Position numbers and translations under genes: made by a program. A model generated the notes under the pieces. That model had not been told where the DNA came from. It did no database searches and saw nothing but the letters and a program-made list of their open reading frames with translations. Source: Neptunomonas qingdaonensis (GTDB lineage: Bacteria; Pseudomonadota; Gammaproteobacteria; Pseudomonadales; Balneatricaceae). Taken from it: a stretch of DNA of 64,000 nucleotides. Of this stretch, positions 19,183 through 30,103 are shown in pieces. How positions within the stretch are numbered: the stretch's first letter is position 1; each line of letters opens with the position of its first letter. The DNA lies in contig NZ_FOOU01000017.1 in NCBI RefSeq assembly GCF_900113275.1, positions 1 to 64,000 on the forward strand. The letters run 5' to 3'.

Positions 19183-19565
19183 CTCCAGGGTAAGGCATTA
19201 TGTGTTATAGCAACACTTAGCACGTAGGCAACGCAGCACAATGCAAGAATAAAGGCTGTGATTCTAATAGCTTTGGTTTTGCCGCGTTTCAAGGCAATCG
19301 TACCAAAACCGATATACAGAAACAGACCGATGACTTTCGCGGTTAACCAGTCTGCGACGAAGGGGTATTGACTCAGAATGATTGTGAGTGCGATCGCGCT
19401 GGCTAACAGGATTGTATCGATAATATGGGGTAATACTCTGACGAGTTTCTTTTGCAGCCACTCGGCGTCAACCAGCATGCCGGCACCGCGTACCACAAAG
19501 AATAAAATGCTTAAGGTGACGCTGGTCAGGTGAATATGTTTGATTAACGGATAGTATTCGGACAT
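19179..19565 (-). CDS. SirB2-family membrane protein
   Basis: 128 residues, almost entirely hydrophobic, with about four membrane spans. The N-terminus YYPLIKHIHLTSVTLSILFFVVRG and the middle LPHIIDTILLASAIAL match the SirB/YchQ family. The function is not known with certainty; the family name comes from a reported effect on invasion-gene expression in Salmonella. In many gammaproteobacteria it lies near prfA/prmC, which is not the case here. Stands alone between two plus-strand genes. Confidence 0.75.
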   Translation of the reverse strand: MSEYYPLIKHIHLTSVTLSILFFVVRGAGMLVDAEWLQKKLVRVLPHIIDTILLASAIALTIILSQYPFVADWLTAKVIGLFLYIGFGTIALKRGKTKAIRITAFILALCCVAYVLSVAITHNALPWS

Positions 19566-19682
19566 CAGTTTTTCCTGTTGGGCATTATGGCGGCCTATTA
19601 AACTCGCTTGCTTTTAAGACTGCAAGCTTTTAAGGCGTCAGTGCAGCGAGCAAATGAATACGAATAATACGAGGATTAAAGG

Positions 19683-20900
19683 ATGTCTGTTGATCAAAAT
19701 TCTGAATTGATCTCTATTGATGATGCCTTATCTGCGCTTTTGCAGGCGGCCCCGCAGCCCACAGAAACAGACGTGGTCTATCTTGAGCATGCGGTAGGCA
19801 GGGTGTTAGCTGAGTCGCCGGTAGCTGCGATCAATGTTCCGCCTGCGGATAATAGTAGTATGGATGGTTACGCTATTCAGAGCAGCGCCTTGAATGCTCA
19901 GGGGAGTACGTCGTTACCTGTTTCTCAGAGAATACCTGCAGGGAAAGCGCCGGATGTACTGTTGGCGGGTACTGCCGCCAGAATTTTTACCGGCGCAGAA
20001 ATACCTGAAGGGGCTGATGCTGTAGTGATGCAGGAAGCGGTTGGATTAGATGGCGACAATGTCATTATCAGAAACGCAGTACTGCCAGGGCAGAATATCC
20101 GGCGTAAAGGTCAGGATATTCAGGCGGGGCAGGTGGTTCTGGATAAAGGTATGCGTCTTCAGGCTGTTGATGTGGGTGTGTTGGCATCGGTGGGGCTGGA
20201 TAGTGTGACAGTATATCGGCCGTTAAAGGTGGCAATTTTGTCAACGGGAGATGAGTTGGTCAATCCCGGTGAGTCGTTGGCGGCGGGTCAGATATATAAC
20301 GCTAATCGCTTTGTTTTGAGCTCGCTTTTGATTCAGATGGGCTGCGTTCCTGTTGATCTTGGAAGTGTTGTCGATAGCGCTGAAGCTGTCGAGGAGGCGC
20401 TTGAGTCTGCTGCCAGGCAGGCCGATTGCATTATTAGTACAGGTGGTGTGTCGGTCGGAGAGGAAGATTATGTTAAGCCGTCGGTTGAGCGTCTCGGGCA
20501 GCTAGATATCTGGCGCTTAAAAATGAAGCCGGGTAAACCGTTGGCGTTTGGTCGTGTCAAGCAGGTTCCTTTCTTTGGCTTGCCGGGCAATCCGGCTTCG
20601 GCGCTCATTACCTTTTGTTTATTGGCGCGTCCTTTTTTGCTGCGGATGCAAGGTGCAAATATGGATCCGCCGCTGGTATTTAACGTTCCGGCAGGTTTTG
20701 ATCATCCCAAACCCGGTACGCGTCAGGAGTATTTACGGGCCAGAATAGAGAAAGGAGAGGTGGTGGTGTTTCATAATCAGAGCTCGGGTATGCTTTCTTC
20801 TGCCAGTTGGGCAAATGGTTTGGCTGTCATCCCGCCTGATACGGTAGTCGGTAAAGGAGATATAGTGAGCTTTATACCGTTTTCAGAGCTGTTAGGCTGA
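19683..20900 (+). CDS. moeA: Molybdopterin molybdenumtransferase MoeA
   Basis: 405 residues. MoeA inserts molybdate into adenylylated molybdopterin. The N-terminal PPADNSSMDGYA (about 58-69), IRRKGQDI, the ISTGGVSVGEEDYV and MKPGKPLAFGR blocks of the MoaB/Mog-like domain, and FGLPGNPASALITF are all present, followed by the C-terminal domain with RQEYLRAR. It begins a molybdenum-cofactor cluster continued by moaC and moaD after one acyltransferase gene. An AGGATTAAAGG region precedes the ATG. Confidence 0.95.
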   Translation: MSVDQNSELISIDDALSALLQAAPQPTETDVVYLEHAVGRVLAESPVAAINVPPADNSSMDGYAIQSSALNAQGSTSLPVSQRIPAGKAPDVLLAGTAARIFTGAEIPEGADAVVMQEAVGLDGDNVIIRNAVLPGQNIRRKGQDIQAGQVVLDKGMRLQAVDVGVLASVGLDSVTVYRPLKVAILSTGDELVNPGESLAAGQIYNANRFVLSSLLIQMGCVPVDLGSVVDSAEAVEEALESAARQADCIISTGGVSVGEEDYVKPSVERLGQLDIWRLKMKPGKPLAFGRVKQVPFFGLPGNPASALITFCLLARPFLLRMQGANMDPPLVFNVPAGFDHPKPGTRQEYLRARIEKGEVVVFHNQSSGMLSSASWANGLAVIPPDTVVGKGDIVSFIPFSELLG

Positions 20901-20965
20901 TATTATTGGGTTTAGTATCTAATAGAAGGTAAAATGCGCAGTTTATTGGCTGGTCAGAGATCTTG

Positions 20966-22096
20966 ATGGAAGTGAATACGCAACAGGACCCATTCAAAGA
21001 AATACGTCCTTATCATGACAACGAAGTCGAAGCTGTATTGCAGCGTTTGCTTTATGACAATGAATTGATAGGTGCGGTAACTCATTATCAGTTTCCTTCT
21101 TTACCCTCCTGGTTGGCAAAACTATTGAGGCCATTTGTCCGCATCGGGCTGGCGCGAGAGTTTGGTGATATTCAGTCTGTGAGGCAGTTTCAGCAGGCCG
21201 TCGCTAAATATATGGCAAAAATGATTGCCAGGTCGACGACCCGTCTGAGTTGCTCAGGGATGGAGGGCCTGGAAGATGATGAGGCTTATCTGTTTGTGTC
21301 GAATCATCGTGATATTGCCATGGATCCAGCCTTTGTTAACTGGACGCACTATCAGCGCAACCTGCCGACGGTGAGGGTTGCGATAGGTGATAATTTACTC
21401 TCTAAGCCTTACGTTTCTGATCTTATGCGCTTAAATAAAAGTTTTATTGTTAAGCGTTCGTCAAAAGGACCCAGAGAGATGTTGGCTGCTGTGACTCAGT
21501 TATCAGCTTACATCGACCAGAGTATTCATGAAGGAGAATCTGTCTGGATTGCGCAAAGGGAAGGTCGGGCAAAAGATGGAAATGACAAGACCGATCCTGC
21601 TATTCTCAAAATGTTTTATATGAGTCAGCGTAAGCAGCGCAGCTTTGCAGAAGCTATTAAGCGCCTGAATATTGTACCTGTTTCTATTTCTTACGAATTT
21701 GACCCTTGTGATCGTGCAAAAGCCATAGAGTTGGCCGAACGCGAGATAACGGGCGGATATAAAAAAGGCCAGCATGAAGATATTGAAAGTATTGTGCAGG
21801 GCATTACAGGATATAAAGGCGCTGTGCATATTCACTTTGGTGATGTGATTGTTAATGACTATGATGCCCCGGAAGTGTTGGCCGCCGAGTTGGATCGCCA
21901 GATTCATCAAGGCTACTTCTTGCACCCTTCCAACTATATTGCTGCGGGTCAGCTGGATAAAGCGACAGCTGAAGAGCGGGATGCTTTTGAAGAGCGTTTT
22001 AACGGGTTGAACCAGCGCCAAAGTGAAATTATGCGACGCATGTATGCCAATCCCGTTTATAACCAGGAATTAAATAAGGGTGATGCTTGTGAGTAA
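20966..22096 (+). CDS. Large PlsC-type (LPLAT) acyltransferase
   Basis: 376 residues. A PlsC-like domain carries the NHRDIAMD box (an NHx4D motif near residue 113) and a downstream [14 protein letters not shown] block that stands where the usual FPEGT(R) box occurs. It is longer than the glycerophosphate acyltransferase core, with additional C-terminal helices ending [16 protein letters not shown] membrane-peripheral lipid acyltransferase is likely; acyl donor and acceptor cannot be read. The ATG at 20966 is preferred to a TTG one codon upstream. It overlaps moaC by 8 bases, so the two are coupled. Confidence 0.75.
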   Translation: MEVNTQQDPFKEIRPYHDNEVEAVLQRLLYDNELIGAVTHYQFPSLPSWLAKLLRPFVRIGLAREFGDIQSVRQFQQAVAKYMAKMIARSTTRLSCSGMEGLEDDEAYLFVSNHRDIAMDPAFVNWTHYQRNLPTVRVAIGDNLLSKPYVSDLMRLNKSFIVKRSSKGPREMLAAVTQLSAYIDQSIHEGESVWIAQREGRAKDGNDKTDPAILKMFYMSQRKQRSFAEAIKRLNIVPVSISYEFDPCDRAKAIELAEREITGGYKKGQHEDIESIVQGITGYKGAVHIHFGDVIVNDYDAPEVLAAELDRQIHQGYFLHPSNYIAAGQLDKATAEERDAFEERFNGLNQRQSEIMRRMYANPVYNQELNKGDACE

Positions 22097-22571
22097 ATTG
22101 ACTCATCTGGATGAGCAGGGCCATGCTCATATGGTAGATGTCTCCGAAAAAGCGGTTACTACCCGTGAAGCACGTGCTTATGCGGAGATACATATGTTAC
22201 CGCAGACACTGGAGATGATTGTATCTGGTGGCCATAAAAAAGGTGATGTACTTGCTGTGGCGCGTATTGCCGGTATTCAGGCGGCGAAGCGCACCAGTGA
22301 TCTGATTCCGCTGTGTCACCCTCTGATGCTGACCAAGGTGTCGGTGGAGCTTCAGCCTGATTTGAAAAAATCGGCGATCTGCATCACGACATTGTGCCGC
22401 TTATCAGGTCAGACAGGCGTGGAGATGGAGGCATTAACAGCCGCATCGGTCGCTGCGCTGACCTTGTATGATATGTGTAAAGCGGTTGATAAAGGCATGG
22501 TGATTTCAGGCGTTAAGCTGCTGGAGAAAAAAGGTGGTAAAAGCGGTCACTGGATATCGGAGGATAAATGA
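22089..22571 (+). CDS. moaC: Cyclic pyranopterin monophosphate synthase MoaC
   Basis: 160 residues from GTG at 22089, chosen for family fit ((M)[18 protein letters not shown]) and because AGGG lies 8 bases upstream; ATG at 22083 is an alternative. MoaC acts with MoaA in the first step of molybdopterin synthesis. [32 protein letters not shown] and [29 protein letters not shown] are diagnostic and carry the active-site residues. It overlaps moaD by ATGA. moaA and moaE are not in this window. Confidence 0.96.
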   Translation: MSKLTHLDEQGHAHMVDVSEKAVTTREARAYAEIHMLPQTLEMIVSGGHKKGDVLAVARIAGIQAAKRTSDLIPLCHPLMLTKVSVELQPDLKKSAICITTLCRLSGQTGVEMEALTAASVAALTLYDMCKAVDKGMVISGVKLLEKKGGKSGHWISEDK

Positions 22572-22825
22572 TGTTATCACTCGTTTTTTTTGCCAGTGTG
22601 CGAGAAAAGTTAGGTGTCGAAAAAGAGCAATGGGAGTGGAGCGCTGATATCTTAACGGTCGAGCAGTTGCTGGTTGCCTTAGTTGAAGCCAAAGGTGAGC
22701 ATTGGGGTAGTGTATTGCTGCAGCCTAATTTGTTGATAGCGGTGAATCAGGAGATGGTCAGTTCGGATACTAGTATTAATGATGGCGATGAGATCGCTTT
22801 TTTCCCACCGGTAACAGGCGGCTAA
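22568..22825 (+). CDS. moaD: Molybdopterin synthase sulfur-carrier subunit MoaD
   Basis: 85 residues, ubiquitin-like fold, ending in the required Gly-Gly (FFPPVTGG) that is thiocarboxylated and donates sulfur to precursor Z. Two ATGs overlap the moaC stop (22568 and 22571), behind a GGAGG site; the second has the better spacing. Its partner moaE, normally the next gene, is missing here and must be elsewhere; an acyltransferase follows instead. Confidence 0.93.
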   Translation: MMLSLVFFASVREKLGVEKEQWEWSADILTVEQLLVALVEAKGEHWGSVLLQPNLLIAVNQEMVSSDTSINDGDEIAFFPPVTGG

Positions 22826-22828
22826 TTG

Positions 22829-23587
22829 ATGTCAAAGCAGGAAAAAACAGTATTGGGTTATCTTCGAGCGTCTGTCTATTACATGGCATTTTATCCTGCC
22901 ACTATTGTTTATAGCTTACTGTGTGTTGTTGTGGCCAGACCACTGCCGTTTCCTCAGCGATTTAAGTTCGTTACCTTGATTAATTATTTTTATATCGCAT
23001 GGTTACGTATTTGTTGTGGTGTGAAATTACATATTGAAGGACTGGAGAATTTGCCGAAAGAGGGCGCTTATGTCGCGATTGCTAACCACCAGAGCGAATG
23101 GGAAACTATTTACTTTCAGGTGTTGATTCGTCCTCAGTGTATTGTATTAAAGAAAGAACTCTTAAAGATGCCGTTTTTTGGTTGGGCGATGGGCTTATTA
23201 GATCCGATTGCGTTAGATCGAAGCCAGAAGCGTGGTGCGCTGAAAGAGTTGCTGTTACAAGGAAAAGATCGCTTGGGTAGAGGTATACCGATCGTCATTT
23301 TTCCTCAGGGAACCCGGCTTGCAGTGGGGGAGCGGGGTAAATTTAATAAAGGTGGAGCGATGTTGGCGGTCAGCTCTGAAGTGCCTGTTATTCCAATTGC
23401 TCATAATGCCGGTGTCTATTGGCCGGGTAAGAGCTTCATTAAATATCCTGGTACCATTCAGTTGCGCATAGGTAAGCCTGTCTCCTCTGTAGGCAGAAGT
23501 GTTGATGAAGTTCATACAGAATCTGTGGGCTGGTTGCTGGCGCAGATGGAGCAGATGGAGCAGGTAGAGTCAGAAGAGCGCCTCTGA
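22829..23587 (+). CDS. 1-acyl-sn-glycerol-3-phosphate acyltransferase (PlsC-like)
   Basis: 252 residues. An N-terminal hydrophobic span (about 15-37) precedes a PlsC domain with NHQSEWET (near 85, HX4E instead of HX4D) and FPQGTR (near 157, normally FPEGTR), then VPVIPIAHNAG. This motif set is typical of the AGPAT group that makes phosphatidic acid. It starts at ATG 22829, 3 bases after moaD, so it is probably in the same transcript. The C-terminus is Gln/Glu/Met rich. Confidence 0.85.
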   Translation: MSKQEKTVLGYLRASVYYMAFYPATIVYSLLCVVVARPLPFPQRFKFVTLINYFYIAWLRICCGVKLHIEGLENLPKEGAYVAIANHQSEWETIYFQVLIRPQCIVLKKELLKMPFFGWAMGLLDPIALDRSQKRGALKELLLQGKDRLGRGIPIVIFPQGTRLAVGERGKFNKGGAMLAVSSEVPVIPIAHNAGVYWPGKSFIKYPGTIQLRIGKPVSSVGRSVDEVHTESVGWLLAQMEQMEQVESEERL

Positions 23588-23629
23588 TTTTTTGCTTGCG
23601 GCAGTGAACAGATATAAATTACAGATATA

Positions 23630-23656
23630 AAAAAACCGCCACTGGCGGTTTTTTTG
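23630..23656. terminator. Bidirectional terminator between plsC-like gene and fabB
   Basis: AACCGCC (23634-23640) and GGCGGTT (23644-23650) with a 3-base loop, flanked by an A-run and a T-run. Suits the two convergent transcripts. Confidence 0.92.
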
Positions 23657-23671
23657 ATTTTGCTTCACGTA

Positions 23672-24889
23672 TTAGCCGTTGTAGCGCTGAAATACCAGAG
23701 TAGAGTTAGTGCCGCCAAAGCCAAAGCTGTTGGACATAACGCGGTCTAACTTCACATTATCTTTACGCACGGTAACAATCGGCATGCCTTCTGCTTCAGC
23801 ATCGAGTTCATCAATGTTGGCTGATGCGCAGATGAAATCGTTTTCCATCATCAGCAGGCTGTAGATCGCTTCCTGGGCACCTGTTGCGCCAAGGGAGTGC
23901 CCGGTGAGTGATTTGGTAGAGCTTACAGGAGGCATGTCAGCACCGAAGGTGTTCTTCATTGCTTTGAGTTCCTGTATGTCTCCGGCAGGTGTTGAGGTTC
24001 CGTGGGAATTGATATAGTCGATATTACCGTCGACGGTAGCCATTGCCTGCTGCATGCAGCGCATCGCGCCTTCGCCGGACGGGGCAACCATATCGTAACC
24101 ATCGGAGGTAGCACCGTAGCCGACTAACTCGCCATAAATTTTAGCACCACGTGCTTTGGCGTGTTCCAGCTCTTCGAGAACCAGCATGCCTGCACCGCCT
24201 GCGATGACGAAACCGTCACGATTGGCGTCATAGGCACGAGATGCTTTGTCTGGTGTTTCATTGTACTTGCTGGACAGTGCGCCCATGGCATCAAACATCA
24301 CAGTCAGAGACCAGTGCAGCTCTTCGCCGCCACCCGCAAAAACGATGTCTTGCTTGCCCATCTGAATCTGCTCCATTGCATTGCCAATGCAGTGAGCACT
24401 GGTGGCGCAGGCGGAGGTAATGGAGTAGTTGATGCCTTTAATTTTAAACGGTGTGGCGAGGCACGCTGAGACGGTGCTGCCCATAGTGCGAGTGACCCTG
24501 TAAGGGCCTACGCGGCGCACGCCTTTGTCGCGTAAAATGTCAGCGCTTTCAACGATATCAGCAGAGGATGCACCGCCGGAACCGGCAATCAGTCCAGTGC
24601 GAACATTGGATACCTGATCGTCAGTGAGCTGTGCGTCTTTAATGGCTTGTTCCATCGCAAGGTATGAATATGCTGCAGCATTACCCATAAAGCGACGAAG
24701 TTTGCGATCAATCAGCGCCTCCAGGTCGATATCAATGCTACCGGCCACATGGCTACGAAAACCTAATTCTTTGTACTCTTCCTGGAACTTAATGCCAGAA
24801 CGGCCTTGTTTCAATGAATCAAGTACGGTTTCTTTATCGTTACCCAAGCAGGATACGATACCCATTCCTGTCACTACAACGCGTCGCAT
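23672..24889 (-). CDS. fabB: 3-oxoacyl-ACP synthase I
   Basis: 405 residues. Condensing enzyme for fatty-acid chain extension, required with FabA for unsaturated fatty acids. The catalytic triad is visible: Cys161 in [10 protein letters not shown], His296 in [11 protein letters not shown] and His331 in [15 protein letters not shown]. The C-terminal [14 protein letters not shown] is typical. It lies 109 bases downstream of fabA in the same direction, the usual fabAB operon. Confidence 0.97.
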   Translation of the reverse strand: MRRVVVTGMGIVSCLGNDKETVLDSLKQGRSGIKFQEEYKELGFRSHVAGSIDIDLEALIDRKLRRFMGNAAAYSYLAMEQAIKDAQLTDDQVSNVRTGLIAGSGGASSADIVESADILRDKGVRRVGPYRVTRTMGSTVSACLATPFKIKGINYSITSACATSAHCIGNAMEQIQMGKQDIVFAGGGEELHWSLTVMFDAMGALSSKYNETPDKASRAYDANRDGFVIAGGAGMLVLEELEHAKARGAKIYGELVGYGATSDGYDMVAPSGEGAMRCMQQAMATVDGNIDYINSHGTSTPAGDIQELKAMKNTFGADMPPVSSTKSLTGHSLGATGAQEAIYSLLMMENDFICASANIDELDAEAEGMPIVTVRKDNVKLDRVMSNSFGFGGTNSTLVFQRYNG

Positions 24890-24998
24890 ATGTTGTATCT
24901 CCTGTTAAGAGGATTTTGTTCTTATTGTTGATGGATTAGTGTGCCTGTAAAGCCCGCTCTGCATTTGATAAACGAAGTGGGCAAGACTGAATAATAGA

Positions 24999-25514
24999 TC
25001 AGAAGTTGTCGGTCGATGTGAACAGGCCTACGCGCAGATCTTTAGCGGTATAAATTACACGCCCATCAACAGAAACAGTGCCATCGGCAATACCCATTAC
25101 CAGTTTGCGTTCAATAACACGCTTTAATTCAATATGGTATGTTACTTTCTTGGCTGTAGGTAATACCTGTCCGGTGAATTTCACTTCGCCAGAACCGAGT
25201 GCGCGTCCACGACCTTTGTTGCCTCTCCAGCCAAGGTAGAAACCAACAATTTGCCACATGGCGTCTAAGCCTAAACAGCCAGGCATAACCGGATCCGTTG
25301 GGAAGTGGCATTCGAAAAACCATAGGTCTGGATTAATGTCGAGTTCGGCAATGATTTCTCCTTTGCCAAATTGTCCGCCATCATCGGATATGTTGGTGAT
25401 GCGATCCATCATTAACATATTTCCTACTGGCAGCCGCGCATTGCCAGGTCCAAACATTTCGCCGTGCCCGCATTTCAACAGGTCTTCGCGTTCAAAAGAG
25501 GATGCTTTAGTCAT
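24999..25514 (-). CDS. fabA: 3-hydroxydecanoyl-ACP dehydratase/isomerase
   Basis: 171 residues. A hot-dog fold enzyme that introduces the cis double bond at C10. His70 in [13 protein letters not shown] and Asp84 in LGLDAMW form the active site, as in E. coli. The N-terminus [22 protein letters not shown] matches the family. A GAGG ribosome-binding site lies just upstream. Confidence 0.97.
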   Translation of the reverse strand: MTKASSFEREDLLKCGHGEMFGPGNARLPVGNMLMMDRITNISDDGGQFGKGEIIAELDINPDLWFFECHFPTDPVMPGCLGLDAMWQIVGFYLGWRGNKGRGRALGSGEVKFTGQVLPTAKKVTYHIELKRVIERKLVMGIADGTVSVDGRVIYTAKDLRVGLFTSTDNF

Positions 25515-25560
25515 GAGGAGGCTGTCTATCCCGAGAAAATTTTAGTCAAAATATGGGTTG

Positions 25561-25566
25561 ATTATA
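25561..25566 (-). promoter_or_regulatory. Candidate minus-10 box for fabA-fabB
   Basis: Read on the minus strand this is TATAAT preceded by CCGG, about 47 bases upstream of the fabA start. The minus-35 region is poor, suggesting activator dependence; FadR activates fabA in E. coli, but I did not find a confident FadR site. Confidence 0.4.
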
Positions 25567-25669
25567 CCGGTTTGATTCACGCTAGGCACGGTTTGAGTCG
25601 GGTAAATTGCTCAAAGAGGCTTTTTTATTTTCTAAAAAGAGGCTTATTTCGGCGAAAATCCGGATTTCT

Positions 25670-25692
25670 GCCCATCTGAAGCTCAGATGGGC
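25670..25692. repeat. 10-bp hairpin between ispB and fabA
   Basis: GCCCATCTGA (25670-25679) and TCAGATGGGC (25683-25692) pair perfectly over a 3-base loop. It lies downstream of minus-strand ispB, with no T-run on either side. It may be a weak transcription or RNA-stability element for ispB. Confidence 0.5.
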
Positions 25693-25719
25693 GCATTGAT
25701 GGATGGCGTGGAGAGAATA

Positions 25720-26688
25720 TTAAGCTTTTCTGTTTACAGCAATATGAGCCAGTAGTTCGAGGGTTTCTTTAAAGGAAGAATCAGGCAGAGAAGACAGTGC
25801 TTCTATTGCATAATCGGCTTGCTGGAGCGCGCTTTGCTGGGTGTATTCAATCGCGCCGCTACGTTTTACAATATCCAGTACGGGCTCTAAGTTTTCAAGT
25901 CCGCCTTTGCGAATGGTTTGGCGAATCAGTTGGCGCTCATCTTCTGTGGCAACTTTCATGGCCTGAATCAGAGGGAGAGTGGGTTTCCCTTCTGCTAAAT
26001 CATCACCTGCGTTTTTGCCCATCTCTTCAGCAGTGGAAAGATAGTCCATGACATCGTCAATCAGTTGAAAAGCGATACCTAGATGGTGCCCGTAAATGCG
26101 CAATGCTTCCTGATGTTCTTTGGGGGCGTTCGCTAATATCGCGCCGACTTCGGTAGCGGCTTCAAAAAGCATGGCTGTTTTGCCGATGATGACTTGCATA
26201 TAGTCTTCTTCGGTGGTGTCCGGATTGCGGCAGTTTAAGAGTTGTAATACTTCGCCTTCGGCAATCACATTGGTGGTGTTGGATATGACGTGCATAATGT
26301 CCATGCTGCCGATCTCTACCATGATCTGAAAAGCGCGCGAATAGAGGAAATCGCCTACCAGAACGCTGGGTGCATTGCCCCATTTTGCATTAGCCGTGTC
26401 TTTTCCCCGGCGCAGGTCTGAGTTGTCTACCACGTCGTCGTGAAGCAGTGTTGCTGTATGGATAAACTCAATAACGGCTGACAGAGATATATGATGGTTG
26501 CCTGTATAATTGCAGGCATTGGCAGCCAGCAATACCAGTAATGGCCTCAATCGCTTACCGCCACTTTCAACAATGTAGTGCCCGATCTTTTCGACCAGTG
26601 GGACATTTGATCCCAAGTGATTGATTATATAATCATTTACGGATTCGAATTGTGGCTCTATGGCTGGGTTTAGCTGATGTGGTTGCAT
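25720..26688 (-). CDS. ispB: Polyprenyl diphosphate synthase (octaprenyl type)
   Basis: 322 residues, all-helical trans-isoprenyl diphosphate synthase. The first Asp-rich motif is LLHDDVVDNSD and the second QLIDDVMDY; GGKRLRP lies upstream. It makes the ubiquinone side chain; product length cannot be read with certainty. Divergent from rplU, as in most gammaproteobacteria. Confidence 0.95.
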   Translation of the reverse strand: MQPHQLNPAIEPQFESVNDYIINHLGSNVPLVEKIGHYIVESGGKRLRPLLVLLAANACNYTGNHHISLSAVIEFIHTATLLHDDVVDNSDLRRGKDTANAKWGNAPSVLVGDFLYSRAFQIMVEIGSMDIMHVISNTTNVIAEGEVLQLLNCRNPDTTEEDYMQVIIGKTAMLFEAATEVGAILANAPKEHQEALRIYGHHLGIAFQLIDDVMDYLSTAEEMGKNAGDDLAEGKPTLPLIQAMKVATEDERQLIRQTIRKGGLENLEPVLDIVKRSGAIEYTQQSALQQADYAIEALSSLPDSSFKETLELLAHIAVNRKA

Positions 26689-26782
26689 GCGACAACTTTA
26701 TTATATTGAAATGGACGTAAGGGCGCATGCTAGGGCTTGAGAGGCAAGCTGTCAAGAATTGGCAGTCAAGGTAGTAAATTGC

Positions 26783-26811
26783 TTGAGTTATTAGATCGAT
26801 TGCTTTAAAAT
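26783..26811 (+). promoter_or_regulatory. rplU-rpmA promoter
   Basis: TTGAGT (26783-26788) and TAAAAT (26806-26811) with a 17-base spacer. It predicts a start near 26817 and a leader of about 97 bases before rplU. Confidence 0.7.
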
Positions 26812-26823
26812 CTCGCGCCCTGA

Positions 26824-26896
26824 GCTTATCCAACTTAGCTCCCTACCATATGGGTTGTCCATTAGAAGTAGGCTTCGTTTTAGTAGCCGGATAAGC
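26824..26896 (+). other. Candidate structured leader of rplU
   Basis: GCTTATCC (26824-26831) is the exact complement of GGATAAGC (26889-26896) 57 bases later. Inside, CCTAC (26842-26846) can pair with GTAGG (26868-26872). The structure ends 17 bases before the rplU ATG, just ahead of the TTGGAGAT ribosome-binding site, where a regulatory leader would be expected. Confidence 0.45.
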
Positions 26897-26913
26897 GTAA
26901 ATTGGAGATAAAG

Positions 26914-27225
26914 ATGTTTGCAGTAATCGTAAGCGGTGGAAAGCAGTATCGAGTACAGGAAGGTTATACGCTGAAGCTGGAAAAGCTGAACGCAGAAGCC
27001 GGTTCTAGTATTGAATTTGATCGTGTTTTGATGGTCGGTAATGGCGATGACGTTAAAGTTGGGTTGCCAACTGTCGAAGGCGCAAAAGTTACTGCTGAAG
27101 TGATCGGGAATGGTCGTGGCGCTAAAGTGTCAATTATCAAATTCCGTCGCCGTAAGCACAGCATGACTCGTCAGGGCCACCGTCAGTGGTTTACTGAAGT
27201 AAAAATCACTGGAATCAGCGCATAA
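26914..27225 (+). CDS. rplU: 50S ribosomal protein L21
   Basis: 103 residues, the E. coli length: [17 protein letters not shown], ending [21 protein letters not shown]. An upstream TTG at 26902 is rejected because it falls at the ribosome-binding site and the family starts with M(F/Y)AV. Followed by rpmA after 23 bases. Confidence 0.97.
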   Translation: MFAVIVSGGKQYRVQEGYTLKLEKLNAEAGSSIEFDRVLMVGNGDDVKVGLPTVEGAKVTAEVIGNGRGAKVSIIKFRRRKHSMTRQGHRQWFTEVKITGISA

Positions 27226-27248
27226 GCTGAGTTGTCGGGAGATAGAAA

Positions 27249-27506
27249 ATGGCTCATAAGAAAGCGGGTGGTTCTACTCGAAATGGTCGCGACTCACAAT
27301 CCAAGCGTTTAGGTGTTAAGCGCTTCGGTGGACAGGTCGTGATCGCAGGTAACATTATTGTTCGTCAGCGTGGTACGCATTTTCATGCAGGTACTAACGT
27401 AGGTCTAGGAAAAGATCATACTCTGTTTGCTAAAGCAGATGGTGTGGTTAAATTCGAAGTCAAAGGCGCGAATAATCGTAAATACGTCAGCATCGTTCCA
27501 GCTTAA
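27249..27506 (+). CDS. rpmA: 50S ribosomal protein L27
   Basis: 85 residues starting [29 protein letters not shown]. Its N-terminal tail reaches the peptidyl transferase centre. No N-terminal cleavage extension of the Firmicutes type is present. Confidence 0.97.
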   Translation: MAHKKAGGSTRNGRDSQSKRLGVKRFGGQVVIAGNIIVRQRGTHFHAGTNVGLGKDHTLFAKADGVVKFEVKGANNRKYVSIVPA

Positions 27507-27524
27507 AAACTGGTGTTGTTGCTG

Positions 27525-27557
27525 AAAAAAAAGCTCCGCTCAGCGGGGCTTTTTTTG
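27525..27557 (+). terminator. Terminator after rpmA
   Basis: AAGCTCCGCT (27531-27540) pairs with AGCGGGGCTT (27542-27551) including one G-T pair, with an A8 run before and a T7 run after. Separates rplU-rpmA from obgE. Confidence 0.88.
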
Positions 27558-27608
27558 TTTCTGATCAATCCTCGCGGTATGCTTTGCGGGATTGTTCTTG
27601 GGAGATAG

Positions 27609-28820
<1,212 letters not shown>

Positions 28821-28841
28821 GTGTAGCGGGTAGGGGTAGAT

Positions 28842-29966
28842 GTGACAGCAAATCGAGAGAGAATGCAAAAGGCGCGTCGATGGGTTGTTAAGATCGGTAG
28901 TGCTTTGTTAACCAATGATGGTCAGGGATTAGATGCGCAGGCGATCAGTCGCTGGGTGGATCAATTGGCGGCATTGAGGCAGCAGGGGATGGAGGTTGTA
29001 CTGGTTTCCTCTGGTGCAGTGGCGGAAGGGATGACGCGGCTTGGCTGGTCTGCCCGGCCGAAAGAATTAAATCGTCTGCAGGCGGCGGCAGCTGTTGGGC
29101 AGACGGGGCTGGTGCAGGCCTATGAGGCTAATTTTCAGCGTCATGGTACTCATACTGCTCAGATTTTGCTGACGCATGATGATTTAACGAATCGAAATCG
29201 CTATCTGAATGCCAGGGCAACGCTGAAGACATTGATTGAAATGGGTGTCGTGCCGGTTGTGAATGAGAATGACACGGTCGTTACTGACGAGTTTCGTTTT
29301 GGTGATAATGATACGTTGGCGGCGTTAGTGGCAAACCTGATTGAGGCTGACGGTGTTATTCTGCTAACAGATCAGCTTGGTTTGTATACGGCTGATCCTC
29401 GCTCTAATCCGCAGGCTGAGTTGATTTCTCAGGCGCGGGCTGAGGATGAGGCGCTCGTCGCGGTGGCGGGCGGTGGTGGCAGGCTGGGGCAGGGCGGTAT
29501 GGCGACCAAGGTAAGGGCGGCAAAATTAGCGGCCCGCTCTGGGGCGGTGACCTTGATAGCCAGTGGTCGGGAAGATGATGTGCTGCTGCGTTTGAAGCAG
29601 GGTGAGGTGCTGGGTACCTTGTTGGTGCCTGATCGCAGCCCGATGGCAGCGCGAAAGCAGTGGCTGGCGGGGCATCTGCAGGCTCGGGGTACGCTGGTGC
29701 TTGATGCGGGTGCTGTGTTGGCCTTAACGGAGCGTGGTAAGAGTTTGTTGCCGGCGGGTGTTCGCAGCTTGACGGGGCGATTTACGCGCGGTGAGATGGT
29801 GTTGCTCACGGATGAGGCGGGTAGAGTGGTTGCGCGTGGTTTGGTTAATTATGGGGCTGAAGATGCCCGAAAAATTATCGGTAAACCTAGTTCTTCAATA
29901 TCTGTGACGTTAGGCTATGTCAGTGAAGAGGAGTTGGTGCACAGGGATAATCTGGTACTGGCTTGA
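28842..29966 (+). CDS. proB: Glutamate 5-kinase
   Basis: 374 residues, first step of proline synthesis. The amino-acid kinase domain includes [33 protein letters not shown] and a [16 protein letters not shown] block. A C-terminal PUA domain starts about residue 280 ([15 protein letters not shown]). The start is GTG behind TAGGGGTA; an ATG seven codons later is possible. The obgE-proB pairing is also seen in Pseudomonas. Not fused to proA. Confidence 0.95.
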   Translation: MTANRERMQKARRWVVKIGSALLTNDGQGLDAQAISRWVDQLAALRQQGMEVVLVSSGAVAEGMTRLGWSARPKELNRLQAAAAVGQTGLVQAYEANFQRHGTHTAQILLTHDDLTNRNRYLNARATLKTLIEMGVVPVVNENDTVVTDEFRFGDNDTLAALVANLIEADGVILLTDQLGLYTADPRSNPQAELISQARAEDEALVAVAGGGGRLGQGGMATKVRAAKLAARSGAVTLIASGREDDVLLRLKQGEVLGTLLVPDRSPMAARKQWLAGHLQARGTLVLDAGAVLALTERGKSLLPAGVRSLTGRFTRGEMVLLTDEAGRVVARGLVNYGAEDARKIIGKPSSSISVTLGYVSEEELVHRDNLVLA

Positions 29967-30060
29967 TTCTTTTTGGCAGTTGTTAAAATTTTGTTTAGTC
30001 TTGTTTTGGTGTCTGTGTTTTATCGAAATGCAGGCATAAAAATTACCAGAATACAGGCAC

Positions 30061-30088
30061 AAAAAAACCGGCAGAAGCCGGTTTTTTT
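30061..30088. terminator. Bidirectional terminator between proB and rpsT
   Basis: ACCGGC and GCCGGT arms with an AGAA loop, flanked by A7 and T7. Serves convergent proB and rpsT. Confidence 0.92.
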
Positions 30089-30103
30089 AATGGGCGTTGG
30101 AGA

